Source: Prevotella sp. UBA1378
GTDB taxonomy: Bacteria; Bacteroidota; Bacteroidia; Bacteroidales; Bacteroidaceae
Assembly (NCBI GenBank): GCA_002305505.1
Contig: DBRC01000047.1
Location: forward strand, 12,062 to 40,825
Direction: 5' to 3'
Length of the DNA: 28,764 nucleotides
The position numbers were made by a program, and so were the translations under genes. The notes beneath the pieces are model-generated. The model was given only the letters and a program-made list of their open reading frames with translations. It did not search any database and had not been told where the DNA came from. Shown one piece after another: positions 1 to 7,817 of this stretch; position 1 is the stretch's first letter; each line of letters starts with the position of its first letter.

Positions 1-23
1 ATCCTTATCCCGAACTCAGGTAT

Positions 24-71
24 CCGTTAATCCGTTCATCCGTTAACCTGTTCATCCGTTCATCCGGGAAC
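24..71. repeat. Six imperfect 8-bp tandem repeats
   Basis: Six consecutive 8-base units fit the consensus CCGTT(A/C)AT: CCGTTAAT, CCGTTCAT, CCGTTAAC, CTGTTCAT, CCGTTCAT, CCGGGAAC. The array lies just beyond the 3' end of the minus-strand phosphatase gene, in a non-coding stretch of 93 bases. It may continue to the left in a weaker form. No function can be read from it. It may be an intergenic microsatellite or part of a dispersed intergenic element. Confidence 0.75.
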
Positions 72-93
72 AGTACAAGGTGCTTGTACGGAT

Positions 94-1521
94 TCATCTT
101 TTATGTGTTGCCAGGAAATCGGCATATTCGGCCTTTGCTTTCTTTAGTTGCTTGCAGAAAGCGGCGTCGGCAAAGAGGCGCACGAGCGTTGCTGCCCCCA
201 TCAGCCGCCCGGCTTCCACATCGCTCTTGTAGTGGTATCCGGTAATGATGCGGCTTTCGCCGTACTCATATCCGCGTTTCAGTATCCCGTCCTGATGGGC
301 CGTGTCGAACTGTATGAGCAGCAAGGCGGTGGCCCATCCCATGGCGGCATGCGACGAAGGATAGGAGCCGGAGTTGATGTGCGAAGCCTCTTCACCGGGC
401 ACCAAAGTGCCTTCAGCATATTGCACGTATGGGCGCTTGCGGCGGAACATATCCTTCACCCCCTTGTTGGCCTTGCTTACATCCCATCCGATTTTCTCAA
501 TCAGCTGTTTCAGCAGCGGCAGCCTTGTGCCGTCGTATTTGAAACCGGCCAGCCGGCTGTATTCCTGCATGATGCTGTCGGCCTGCCATGCCGCATCGCG
601 CCGCGCCTGCGCGCCGCGTGCTGTCTGCCGCAGCGATTTGCCGATGCAGTGCTGCGCCCAGTCGCCGTAAGTGCGCATGCTCATCGTATCGGGCGGTGCA
701 GGCAGGAACTTTGCCCCGTCGGGATAATCATCCGGGGCGAGGAACGTAGTGCCGTCCTTCCCTTTCTGTCTGGCGGGTAGGACATATTTCCGTGCTGTCA
801 GTGCGTTGAATTCTTTTCTCGCCCTCTCCAGCTGCTTCATGAAATCCTCTTCGGCATGCAGGCGGGCTGCACCGGCGCAAGCCGTCAGCCGCCCCGCATC
901 CACGTCGCTCTGGTAGTGGAATCCGGTGATAACCCTGCTTTGTCCATATTCGTATCCCCTTGCCAGCAGCGTATCTTGCCGGGCAGGGTTCAGTTCGGCA
1001 AGCAATAATGCCGTTGCCCACCCGTAGTTGGTATGGCCGGAGGGGTATGAGCCGTTTGTGCTCAGCACCTTTTCGTCCTTGGGTACTGATGTCGCCTCGT
1101 TGAACTGCATGTAAGGCCGTTTGCGCATGTAATGTTTCTTGGCTTTTTTGGTACAACGGTCGATTGTCCTCAGAGAATACCTCAAGTATTTATAAATCTC
1201 AGGCGTATTGTCTTTTGAAAGATTCAGTCCGAATGGTTCTGAGAATATTTCCAGCATGTATTGTATGCCGAACTTGGCATCCTCTTTTGCCATTTGTCCG
1301 CGCTTGGTGGGGCGTACCGATTTTCCCCAGATATACTGGTGCCAGTCGTTTACATACTGCAGGCTGGCGGTGTCGGGTGGGGGCGGCAGGTAGACCACCG
1401 CATTCGGCATGTCGTCCAAGGTGAGGAAACTGGAATCCCTTTCTATGATTCCCGCCCATGCCGTTTCCTGAAAGCCGGTCAGCAGGAGCATGGCCAGGGT
1501 GAGTTTTTGTTTTAGGTTCAT
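94..1521 (-). CDS. Secreted acid phosphatase with two tandem PAP2 domains
   Basis: A 475-residue protein with an N-terminal signal peptide (about residues 1-23, hydrophobic MLLLTGF, cut near AWA-G), so it is probably periplasmic. It carries two complete copies of the PAP2 / class A acid phosphatase signature K-x6-RP, PSGH, SR-x5-H-x3-D. Copy 1: K128, R135-P136, PSGH 160-163, S195-R196, H202, D206. Copy 2: K356, R363-P364, PSSH 388-391 (Ser replaces Gly), S423-R424, H430, D434. Both contain GSYPS and (I/V)ITG(F/Y)HY(Q/K)SDV(D/E)AGR, which is typical of PhoN/PhoC-like nonspecific acid phosphatases that use a phosphohistidine intermediate. Usual family members have one domain of about 230-250 residues, so this is an internal duplication. 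The gene lies behind the pgk terminator and no convincing own promoter is visible. The family is secure; the substrate is unknown. Confidence 0.93.
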   Translation of the reverse strand: MNLKQKLTLAMLLLTGFQETAWAGIIERDSSFLTLDDMPNAVVYLPPPPDTASLQYVNDWHQYIWGKSVRPTKRGQMAKEDAKFGIQYMLEIFSEPFGLNLSKDNTPEIYKYLRYSLRTIDRCTKKAKKHYMRKRPYMQFNEATSVPKDEKVLSTNGSYPSGHTNYGWATALLLAELNPARQDTLLARGYEYGQSRVITGFHYQSDVDAGRLTACAGAARLHAEEDFMKQLERARKEFNALTARKYVLPARQKGKDGTTFLAPDDYPDGAKFLPAPPDTMSMRTYGDWAQHCIGKSLRQTARGAQARRDAAWQADSIMQEYSRLAGFKYDGTRLPLLKQLIEKIGWDVSKANKGVKDMFRRKRPYVQYAEGTLVPGEEASHINSGSYPSSHAAMGWATALLLIQFDTAHQDGILKRGYEYGESRIITGYHYKSDVEAGRLMGAATLVRLFADAAFCKQLKKAKAEYADFLATHKR

Positions 1522-1638
1522 AATCGGTCTTTGTATTTTCTTCGCAGTCGTTGCAGGATGAGGCCAGGTGGCATTGGAAAATATGATCGGGGCACCTGCG
1601 CACGGACAGATACAACTCCCTGCTGGTATTGCATGAAT

Positions 1639-1670
1639 AAGGCTCCCGATAGAAAATCATCGGGAGCCTT
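1639..1670 (-). terminator. Hairpin terminator downstream of pgk
   Basis: A perfect 12-bp inverted repeat (AAGGCTCCCGAT / ATCGGGAGCCTT) has an 8-base loop. On the minus strand it follows the pgk stop codon by about 35 bases and runs into TTATTC, a short U-rich tail. It should end pgk transcription and separate it from the downstream phosphatase gene. Confidence 0.8.
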
Positions 1671-1704
1671 ATGATGATTAAAACATTGAATTGCCGTATA
1701 TGGA

Positions 1705-2955
1705 TTATTCGCCTTTGATGGCAGCCACGCCCGGGAGAACTTTCCCCTCAATGGCTTCGAGCAGCGCGCCGCCGCCGGTAGAAATGTAGCTGACCTGATC
1801 GGCCATGCCGAACTTGTTGATGCAAGCAACGGAGTCGCCGCCGCCAATCAGCGAGAATGCACCGTTGGCAGTGGCCTTGGCGATAGCGTCTGCGATAGCT
1901 TTCGAGCCGCCGGCGAAGTTGTCGAACTCGAACACGCCGGCAGGGCCGTTCCATAGAATCGTCTTGGCGTCCTCGATGGCTGCGGCGAACGCCTTGCGTG
2001 TCTCGGGGCCGGCATCCAATCCTTCCCATCCTTCAGGAATATCGTTCGAGGGGCATACCTTCTGGTTGCAGTCGTTCTTGAAGTCGTCGCCGGCGATGCA
2101 GTCGGTACCCAGCACGAGATTGACATTGTTTTCCTTGGCCTTCTTGATTACGTCGAGTGCCACGTCGAGCTTATCGTCCTCGCAGATAGAATTGCCGATT
2201 TTCCCGCCCTGCGCCTTGGCGAATGTATAAGTCATACCGCCGCAAAGAATCAGGTTGTCCACCTTGCCGAGCAAGTTCTCGATGATGCCGATTTTGGTGG
2301 AGACCTTCGAGCCGCCCATGATTGCGGTGAACGGCCGCTTGATATTGCTAAGGATATTGTCAACGGCCTGTACCTCTTTCTCCATCAGATAGCCGAGCAT
2401 CTTGTGGCCGGCATCGAAGTAGTCGGCGATAACGGCTGTAGAAGCGTGCTTGCGGTGGGCTGTACCGAAGGCGTCCATCACGTAAGCGTCGGCATAGGAG
2501 GCCAGTGTTTTTGCAAATTCCTTTTGTGCACCCTTCATGGCTTTCTTGGCTTCGTCGTATTTTGGGTCTTCCTTATCGATGCCTACAGGCTTGCCTTCCT
2601 CTTCGGGATAGAAGCGCAGATTTTCGAGCAGCAGTACTTCGCCCGGTTTCAAGGCAGCGGCAGCGTCCTGTGCCTTTGCGCAATCAGGGGCAAACAGGAC
2701 CTTTGTGCCGAGTGCTGCGCTTACAGCGTCGACAATCTGGCCGAGCGAGAATTTTGGATTAACCTTACCTTTAGGTTTGCCCATGTGGCTCATGATGATG
2801 AGGGCGCCGCCGTCGGCGAGCACTTTCTTCAGTGTGGGCAATGCGCCGCGGATGCGGGTATCGTCCGTAATCTTACCGTTCTCATCGAGTGGCACATTGA
2901 AGTCCACGCGTACAATTGCCTTTTTCCCGGCAAAGTTAAATTCGTTGATTGTCAT
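1705..2955 (-). CDS. pgk: Phosphoglycerate kinase
   Basis: A 416-residue cytosolic glycolytic enzyme that interconverts 1,3-bisphosphoglycerate plus ADP with 3-phosphoglycerate plus ATP. Visible signatures are the N-terminal RVDFNVPL motif (residues 17-24), SHMGKPKG (56-63), LLLENLRF (108-115), the hinge and nucleotide-domain motif GGSKVSTKIG (214-223), NGPAGVFEFDNF (336-347), the GGGDS phosphate-binding turn (371-375) and STGGGA near the C-terminus. The length is normal for Bacteroidetes, with an extra segment around residues 120-145 (KPVGIDKEDPKYDEAKK) compared with proteobacterial enzymes. It appears monocistronic, with its own promoter at 3003-3034 and a strong hairpin after the stop. Its product 3-phosphoglycerate is the precursor used by the serA/serC genes in the same window. 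Confidence 0.98.
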   Translation of the reverse strand: MTINEFNFAGKKAIVRVDFNVPLDENGKITDDTRIRGALPTLKKVLADGGALIIMSHMGKPKGKVNPKFSLGQIVDAVSAALGTKVLFAPDCAKAQDAAAALKPGEVLLLENLRFYPEEEGKPVGIDKEDPKYDEAKKAMKGAQKEFAKTLASYADAYVMDAFGTAHRKHASTAVIADYFDAGHKMLGYLMEKEVQAVDNILSNIKRPFTAIMGGSKVSTKIGIIENLLGKVDNLILCGGMTYTFAKAQGGKIGNSICEDDKLDVALDVIKKAKENNVNLVLGTDCIAGDDFKNDCNQKVCPSNDIPEGWEGLDAGPETRKAFAAAIEDAKTILWNGPAGVFEFDNFAGGSKAIADAIAKATANGAFSLIGGGDSVACINKFGMADQVSYISTGGGALLEAIEGKVLPGVAAIKGE

Positions 2956-3002
2956 AATTACTACTATATTTAATGAATTTATTAAATCCGTTTTTACGAA
3001 CG

Positions 3003-3034
3003 CAAAGATAGCTATTTTTATCTGTAAACCGCAA
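3003..3034 (-). promoter_or_regulatory. pgk promoter (Bacteroidetes sigma-ABfr type)
   Basis: Read on the minus strand, TTG (3034-3032) is followed after 21 nt by TATCTTTG (3010-3003), an exact TAnnTTTG -7 box. Transcription should start near 2996, giving an untranslated leader of about 40 nt before the pgk ATG at 2955. Confidence 0.65.
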
Positions 3035-3099
3035 TATGCAATTCATAATTTAGTGTTTTTTTGCGCACAGTCCGGGAGAATGCAAAGTGAAGTTTGCAA

Positions 3100-3699
3100 T
3101 TAGCGCATCCTGTGGGAAATCTTTATGTTCGCCCGCCGCGACATTTCCCCCGGGTTTGTACCCGGTGCTCCTTCCGGCACCTCCATGCCGTGTTTGGCAT
3201 AGAAGCGTTTCCAGTAACCGGTGATGTTCCCGTTTCCGTCGCGGAACGACATGGGGACGGGAGCGAATAGCGGCCTGCCGTGTTTATCGACATACGACAG
3301 CTGCACGAGTTCCGAACAATAAATACCGTCGTTCCCGGTTAGGAACAAGTGGTCGTACTGCCGCCCTAAGTACGACCGGGCGTTCCGGATGGTTTGTTCC
3401 CTGTCAATGCTGCCGCGCACCCTTCCCACGATGTAATAGCCTTTTTGTGCCCTCAGCGAGTCGAGCGGGGTGATGACCACTCCCCTCCCTATTGCCTCAA
3501 TGACACTGTCTTGCCCTATAGCAATGGCCACATGGTCTATCCGCCCCGGCGTAACGTCGGTAATAGGGTTGTCTTGTTGGGCAACGTGGAAGAGAAGGTC
3601 GCAAGGCCGCAGTTTTTTTGCATGCGTGGCCTGCTGTTGCCCGTAGCACGGCAGGATTGCTGCGCACAGTAGCGCGAGGATAGTCTTTTTTCGTTCCAT
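3100..3699 (-). CDS. YiiX-like permuted NlpC/P60 (papain-fold) exported enzyme
   Basis: A 199-residue protein with a signal peptide (MERKK..LLCAAILPCYG, cut before QQQ), so exported. The core fits the YiiX / DUF830 branch of permuted NlpC/P60 papain-like cysteine hydrolases. LRPCDLLFHV (30-39) comes first, then the likely catalytic histidine H56 in GRIDHVAIAIG, then the catalytic cysteine C128 in GIYCSELVQLSY with E130 after it and YDH (115-117) before it. In permuted members histidine precedes cysteine, as here. The family cleaves peptide or acyl-type bonds; the true substrate is unknown. The gene stands alone between pgk and a divergent beta-helix gene. The C-terminal PGTNPGEMSRRANI segment recurs in Bacteroidetes homologues as I remember them. 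Confidence 0.82.
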   Translation of the reverse strand: MERKKTILALLCAAILPCYGQQQATHAKKLRPCDLLFHVAQQDNPITDVTPGRIDHVAIAIGQDSVIEAIGRGVVITPLDSLRAQKGYYIVGRVRGSIDREQTIRNARSYLGRQYDHLFLTGNDGIYCSELVQLSYVDKHGRPLFAPVPMSFRDGNGNITGYWKRFYAKHGMEVPEGAPGTNPGEMSRRANIKISHRMR

Positions 3700-3864
3700 C
3701 GGTGCAAACTTACATAAAATTCTTGAATTTTACGCCAGTTACATAAAGAAAATAACATTTCCCTGTAGCGGAAAACTTACGGGAAAATTGCATATATCGG
3801 CATGATTTTTCCGGGCCAATCATTGTTTTTCCCCGTTTTTTTATTCCGTGTTTTGTTTTTTTTA

Positions 3865-3872
3865 TATATTTG
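3865..3872 (+). promoter_or_regulatory. Likely -7 box for the beta-helix gene
   Basis: TATATTTG matches TAnnTTTG exactly. It is 40 nt upstream of the chosen ATG (3913), so the leader would be about 33 nt. The -33 region is only T-rich, with no clear TTTG at the right spacing. The position excludes the longer reading frame that begins at 3802, because that start would lie upstream of the transcript. Confidence 0.5.
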
Positions 3873-3912
3873 CACGGTGAATCCATTATTATTAATTAAA
3901 GAAAATTCGTGT

Positions 3913-5301
3913 ATGAGAAAATTTACGTTGATGGCGATTCTCGCCTTTTCATTTGTTGTAAATGCTATTGCAGAAGACTTTAAGACTGCGGGCGACGGTA
4001 AGAGCTGGACGATGACGGCCCTGTCGGAAACAGCCGGAACTGGTGTAACGAAGAATGGTACAGCGTTTACGATGGCCAATACTGTCGTGATAGCCGCAGG
4101 CGACCATTTTCAGATTGAAAGCGGCATAACGGTCTGTATGGGCGAAGATGTGTCGTTAGAAGTAGAGGGGACTGCTGGTTTCGAGGCAGCCGAGCGCGTG
4201 CTGTTCACGAGGACGGCCGAGGGGGTATCCCCCAATGCCGTGTACATTAAGGGCGAGACAGAAAAAGCCAAGTTCAAGAACATCGACTTCGAGTATGCCG
4301 GCCTGAAATGTTCAGCACCGAAGGGGCTCGAGGCCGACAGGTGCACATTTAAGTATCATCAGGCTTCGAAGAAGCACGGTTCGAGCGCCGTCAACATGGG
4401 GCTCTCCGGAGCGGAGTTCCTCATTACCAATTGCACGTTCTCGGAAAACGTGCGTTCAGCCATCGGCGGTGCCGCCAACAGCAGCAATTCCATTACAATC
4501 GAGAATTGTATATTCCTCAAGAACGGCACCTCTAATCTTAACTATCCGCAAATCAACCTGACATGTGCTCCGCAGGTTATCATCCGCAACTGCTATGTGG
4601 AGGGCGCCCCACAGAATACACGCGTGGGGGCTATCGTAGTGTCCGACCTTGTCAACGTGGCGCGTAATCCGCATACGTTGATAGAGAACTGCGTGATAAA
4701 GAACGCGCGTTTCGGTATTGCGCTCTATTCGAATCAGAAAGCGGTTGTAAAAGATAATCTGCTGCTGAACAACAATGCGGAAACCAACCCGAATAACGGC
4801 GGCAGCGGAATTAATATCACTGACGCATCGGGCCAGCAGGAGACCATGATTACCGGCAATTACATTGAAGGCAGCCTCTGGGGGGTGACCATCATCGGCG
4901 GTAAGACCATCAACCTCGGTAAAACGGGCGACCCAACCGCGGCTGATTATAATCCGGGCCAGAACACTTTCTATAATAACGGGAATAACGGTGTGGTTTA
5001 CGATCTTTACAACAACTCGGCTAATACGGTATATGCACAGGGCAATTATTGGAAAACAGCCGGGGCGCAGACCGTGGCCGGCATAGAGAATGTTATTTAC
5101 CATAAGGCAGACAATGCCACACTGGGCGAGGTAATCTTCACACCGTTTTCCACTGCCGATGCTTCGGGTGTCCAGCCGGCTGTGTCCGCCACTTCTCAAG
5201 AAAGTGAAATCTATACGCTGGGCGGCATAAAGGCCGGCCAATTGCGGAAAGGGCTGAATATCGTGCGCAAAGGGGGTAAAGTGATGAAGGTAATGAAATA
5301 A
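3913..5301 (+). CDS. Secreted right-handed parallel beta-helix protein
   Basis: A 462-residue protein. The start at 3913 is preferred because it gives a clean signal peptide (MRKFTLMAILAFSFVVNAIA-ED) and lies just behind a -7 box; the frame is open back to 3802. The body is full of beta-helix rungs with regular N-C or D-C turns: LEADRCTF, LITNCTF, ITIENCIF, VIIRNCYV, TLIENCVI, AVVKDNLLL, TMITGNYIEG. This is the pattern of right-handed parallel beta-helix proteins (Pfam Beta_helix / DUF1565-like), a fold of polysaccharide lyases and surface adhesins. No catalytic residues can be assigned. The last 30 or so residues (EIYTLGGIKAGQLRKGLNIV and a basic KVMKVMK end) resemble the short tail seen on many Bacteroidales secreted proteins, related to type IX secretion tails. 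It is a single gene ending at a bidirectional hairpin. Confidence 0.85.
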   Translation: MRKFTLMAILAFSFVVNAIAEDFKTAGDGKSWTMTALSETAGTGVTKNGTAFTMANTVVIAAGDHFQIESGITVCMGEDVSLEVEGTAGFEAAERVLFTRTAEGVSPNAVYIKGETEKAKFKNIDFEYAGLKCSAPKGLEADRCTFKYHQASKKHGSSAVNMGLSGAEFLITNCTFSENVRSAIGGAANSSNSITIENCIFLKNGTSNLNYPQINLTCAPQVIIRNCYVEGAPQNTRVGAIVVSDLVNVARNPHTLIENCVIKNARFGIALYSNQKAVVKDNLLLNNNAETNPNNGGSGINITDASGQQETMITGNYIEGSLWGVTIIGGKTINLGKTGDPTAADYNPGQNTFYNNGNNGVVYDLYNNSANTVYAQGNYWKTAGAQTVAGIENVIYHKADNATLGEVIFTPFSTADASGVQPAVSATSQESEIYTLGGIKAGQLRKGLNIVRKGGKVMKVMK

Positions 5302-5302
5302 G

Positions 5303-5352
5303 AAAACGGGGGAAGCGGTGCCGGAAATGCCGGTACAGCCTTCTCCCGTTTT
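5303..5352. terminator. Bidirectional hairpin terminator
   Basis: A long hairpin: outer arms AAAACGGG (5303-5310) and CCCGTTTT (5345-5352) pair perfectly, then GAAG with CTTC, then GTGCCGG with CCGGTAC around a small loop. It is flanked by T on the plus strand and by A (U on the minus-strand transcript) on the other side. It sits between two convergent genes and can end both. Confidence 0.85.
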
Positions 5353-5355
5353 TCG

Positions 5356-7434
5356 TTATAAGTTGAAATGCAAGGCAGCCCCTATGGTAATCCATGTGCC
5401 GGGCTGCACCACATTGCCGTAGTCGGCATAGTCTTTCTTGTTCATCAGGTTATTGGCCTCTGCATACAGCTTGTAATGCGGGGCATTCCACGATAACCGT
5501 GCATCCCAAAGCGCATACGGCTTATAGCCGCAGGCTTGTCCTGTAAAATCGATGTAGGTGCCTACACGGTCTTGGAACCGGTAATTGACGCCTAAACCGA
5601 GTTGCCGCCATAAGCAGAACTGCATGCCGGCCACAAACTTATGTTTCAGGTACTCCAGTGCATACTGTGACACGATGCCTTCTTCCAAATCCTTGTCTTG
5701 ATAGATGCAGCTGTAAGCTGTATTGATGCTTTTCAGCCATCGTTGTCCGGGCAGGAGCCGTCTGAAGTCGATGTCGATGCCAGCCTCAAGCCCCGTGCTG
5801 TTGATTTTCGTGTGATTCACGCTTTGCCAGTCGGCATTGCTGCCCTTGCGCGTGTCCATAATCCAGTCTATCATGTTTTTCCCGTGATGGCGGTATACGC
5901 TCAGTCGGGCCTGCACAGCCTCCCCAAGATACTTTACGCCCGCCTCCATGGCCTGCATCTCCTCCGGTTTCAGGTGCGGATCGGCCTGATGCCCCTGTAG
6001 CTTGTAGTACATCTCGGTGAACGACGGCATGCGCAGCGAGGTGTTATACGATGCATACACTTTCCAGTGGCGCCCGATGCGGTAGCTGGCGTCGATGCCG
6101 GGGTAAATGCTGAAGTTCATGTTGCTCCACGTGTTTTTCACCGCTACAAACCCGGCCGAGAGCGTAAACCTGTTCAGCAGGATATTGTGTTCAAGGTGTG
6201 CACTGATGTTGGTGCGGTTGACCCCCAGCGTATAGTCGCGGTCGGTGCCGGCAATATGGTGTGTGCGCGGGAGCGGCTCGCCCAGGTTCCCGCTGACGAG
6301 ATCCTCATTGCGCAGTTCGGCACCGACGGCCGTGCGCCCTGCGGCCCAGTCGAAGTAGCTGTTCAGGTTCAGCCCGTACACGTCGCATCGGTTGTAGTTG
6401 TACTTCATCTTTGCCGCTTCGCCGCGGTAGCCTTCATAGCGGTCGCGGTTTTGGTTCCAGTATATCGACGGGCGGAAGTGGAAGTCGCCGCTTGTCATCT
6501 CGGCCTGTATGGCGGTGTATATCTTTGTGGTGTGCTCGTACTGGTTGTCGGCCTGCCATTTAGACGAAGCGTAAAACGTGCTCGAGCCCCAGCCCTTGTC
6601 GGCAATGCCGGCATGCCAGCTGATGCGCACGCTGCCGTCATCGTACCCGCCCTGATAGAAAGCCTTCGCCCCGCTGTAGTCGGTGTTCAGGTTGCCCGCC
6701 TTGCTGCGGCTATACCCGTCGCTGCGTGCATATCCGGCACTCAGTTGGTTGTTGGTGCGCCCGCTTTTCACATTGACGCGCCCGCCACCTTTCACATAGC
6801 CGTACGAGCCTCCCTCTATGTGCACATCGGCGCTGCTCGTCTGCGGTGTCCGCGTCACGATGTTGATGGCTCCTAATAATGACGATGTGCCGAAGATGCG
6901 TCCGGCAGGCCCTTCGAGCACCTCGATGCGCTCTATCCCGGTGATATCCACCGGGAGATCCATCGTGTTGTGCCCCGATTGCGGGTCGCAGATATTGATG
7001 CCGTTCAGCAGGATGGTGACTTGCTCATGTGTGCCGCCTCTTACCGAAATGTCGGTCTGGGCACCCATAGCCCCTCTCTGCCGCACATCTACGCCGGTGA
7101 CGTATTTAAGCAAGTCGTTAACACTTTGCACTGGCGCACAGGCAATGTCCTCGCGGTCCAGTACAGTTACCATTCTCGCCGCTTGGCCAAGTGCCAGCGG
7201 GGCTCGCGAGCCTGTGATGCTGATGCCGTCGAGCATCACCTCTTTGCTTGCCGTACAGCTGTCGGCCGGTTGCGTTTCGGTGCATTTCGGTCCGGCAGTG
7301 GCGTGTGTCAGTGTTGCCACGCTCAGCGTACCAATCAGTACCTCGCGTCCCAGGCAAGCAAAGAGCGAGTATCCTTTACGCTGGAAATGCGTAAAATAAA
7401 ATACCTCGCGCTTGTTGAAAACTGGTTTGTACAT
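5356..7434 (-). CDS. TonB-dependent outer-membrane receptor (BtuB-like)
   Basis: A 692-residue receptor from the preferred ATG at 7434, which lies about 28 nt after the predicted transcription start. The frame is open to 7509, but that start is upstream of the promoter. The N-terminal region is unusual: about 30 polar residues (FTHFQRKGYSLFACLGREV) precede the hydrophobic IGTLSVATLTHATA signal core. A TonB-box-like segment (EVMLDGISITGSR, 65-77) and a plug domain (about 75-195) follow, with DISVRGGTHEQVTILLNGI and IERIEVLEGPAGRIFGTSS. The remainder is a 22-strand-type barrel ending in the aromatic-hydrophobic ALHFNL typical of outer-membrane proteins. There is no carboxypeptidase-like N-domain and no SusD partner, so a glycan-uptake SusC role is unlikely. 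A cobalamin, iron or similar small ligand is more likely. The specificity is not readable. Confidence 0.93.
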   Translation of the reverse strand: MYKPVFNKREVFYFTHFQRKGYSLFACLGREVLIGTLSVATLTHATAGPKCTETQPADSCTASKEVMLDGISITGSRAPLALGQAARMVTVLDREDIACAPVQSVNDLLKYVTGVDVRQRGAMGAQTDISVRGGTHEQVTILLNGINICDPQSGHNTMDLPVDITGIERIEVLEGPAGRIFGTSSLLGAINIVTRTPQTSSADVHIEGGSYGYVKGGGRVNVKSGRTNNQLSAGYARSDGYSRSKAGNLNTDYSGAKAFYQGGYDDGSVRISWHAGIADKGWGSSTFYASSKWQADNQYEHTTKIYTAIQAEMTSGDFHFRPSIYWNQNRDRYEGYRGEAAKMKYNYNRCDVYGLNLNSYFDWAAGRTAVGAELRNEDLVSGNLGEPLPRTHHIAGTDRDYTLGVNRTNISAHLEHNILLNRFTLSAGFVAVKNTWSNMNFSIYPGIDASYRIGRHWKVYASYNTSLRMPSFTEMYYKLQGHQADPHLKPEEMQAMEAGVKYLGEAVQARLSVYRHHGKNMIDWIMDTRKGSNADWQSVNHTKINSTGLEAGIDIDFRRLLPGQRWLKSINTAYSCIYQDKDLEEGIVSQYALEYLKHKFVAGMQFCLWRQLGLGVNYRFQDRVGTYIDFTGQACGYKPYALWDARLSWNAPHYKLYAEANNLMNKKDYADYGNVVQPGTWITIGAALHFNL

Positions 7435-7468
7435 GTTTGTATAAAAACGTTTTAATTGAAAAACGGGG

Positions 7469-7476
7469 CAAAAGTA
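7469..7476 (-). promoter_or_regulatory. -7 box for the TonB receptor gene
   Basis: On the minus strand TACTTTTG fits TAnnTTTG exactly. Transcription would start near 7462, giving a leader of about 28 nt before the ATG at 7434. No good TTTG -33 box is seen at the expected distance, which is compatible with a gene that needs an activator. Confidence 0.55.
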
Positions 7477-7509
7477 GGCATTTTTTTCGAGAAAACCGAA
7501 GAATGTCAA

Positions 7510-7742
7510 AATAAATAGTGGTTTTCCCGTGTCGGCAGGCGGTTTTATTCATTACCAAGCACGGCCATGATGCCATCATCAACGGCCTGCGGCGTTTCTG
7601 GCAGCCGGAGTGAATGGGCAGGCAGCGGAAAACAAACAGGGACGTTGGATAACAATGAGTGGCAGTCCGGGGAAAACTGAAAAGTTTCTTAAAAACTAAG
7701 TGTTAAAAGGCATTTTTAATATTATTTAGAGGGATATTTTTC
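7510..7742. other. Intergenic region between divergent TonB receptor and Bat operon
   Basis: About 230 bases with no supported gene. I looked for a cobalamin riboswitch upstream of the receptor and did not find its conserved boxes. The half nearer the receptor is GC-rich with several short palindromic words (for example ATGATG-C-CATCAT near 7567-7579). The half nearer moxR becomes A/T-rich. No clear second promoter was found. Confidence 0.5.
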
Positions 7743-7760
7743 CATTTCACCTATGAAATG
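7743..7760 (+). promoter_or_regulatory. Candidate operator dyad in the moxR promoter
   Basis: A perfect 7-bp inverted repeat, CATTTCA-CCTA-TGAAATG, lies within the promoter spacer and ends 2 bp before the -7 box at 7763. A protein bound here would block or steer RNA polymerase at the head of the whole Bat operon. The regulator is unknown. Confidence 0.45.
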
Positions 7761-7762
7761 AC

Positions 7763-7770
7763 TAATTTTG
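7763..7770 (+). promoter_or_regulatory. Bat operon -7 promoter box
   Basis: TAATTTTG is an exact TAnnTTTG match, 47 nt before the moxR ATG, so the leader is about 40 nt. The -33 position holds only a T-run (about 7737-7740). No other good promoter match was seen in the gaps of the downstream gene run. Confidence 0.55.
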
Positions 7771-7817
7771 CCAGTCAAAACAACAGAATATAAACGTTTA
7801 AAATAAGTAATAAGACT

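Noticed and set aside
3705..3712. TAAGTTTG on the minus strand as promoter for the YiiX-like gene.
   Set aside because: It would start transcription at or inside the start codon, and there is no -33 box at the right distance.
3802..3912. Longer start for the beta-helix protein.
   Set aside because: It spans the -7 box, and the ATG at 3913 begins a proper signal peptide.
7477..7740. Possible cobalamin riboswitch upstream of the TonB receptor (minus strand has GACTGCCACTC and CCTGCCGACACGG).
   Set aside because: The conserved boxes (GGTGAA-type, AAGGGAA, CCAGGAGACC) are absent, and the predicted transcription start lies downstream of this region.
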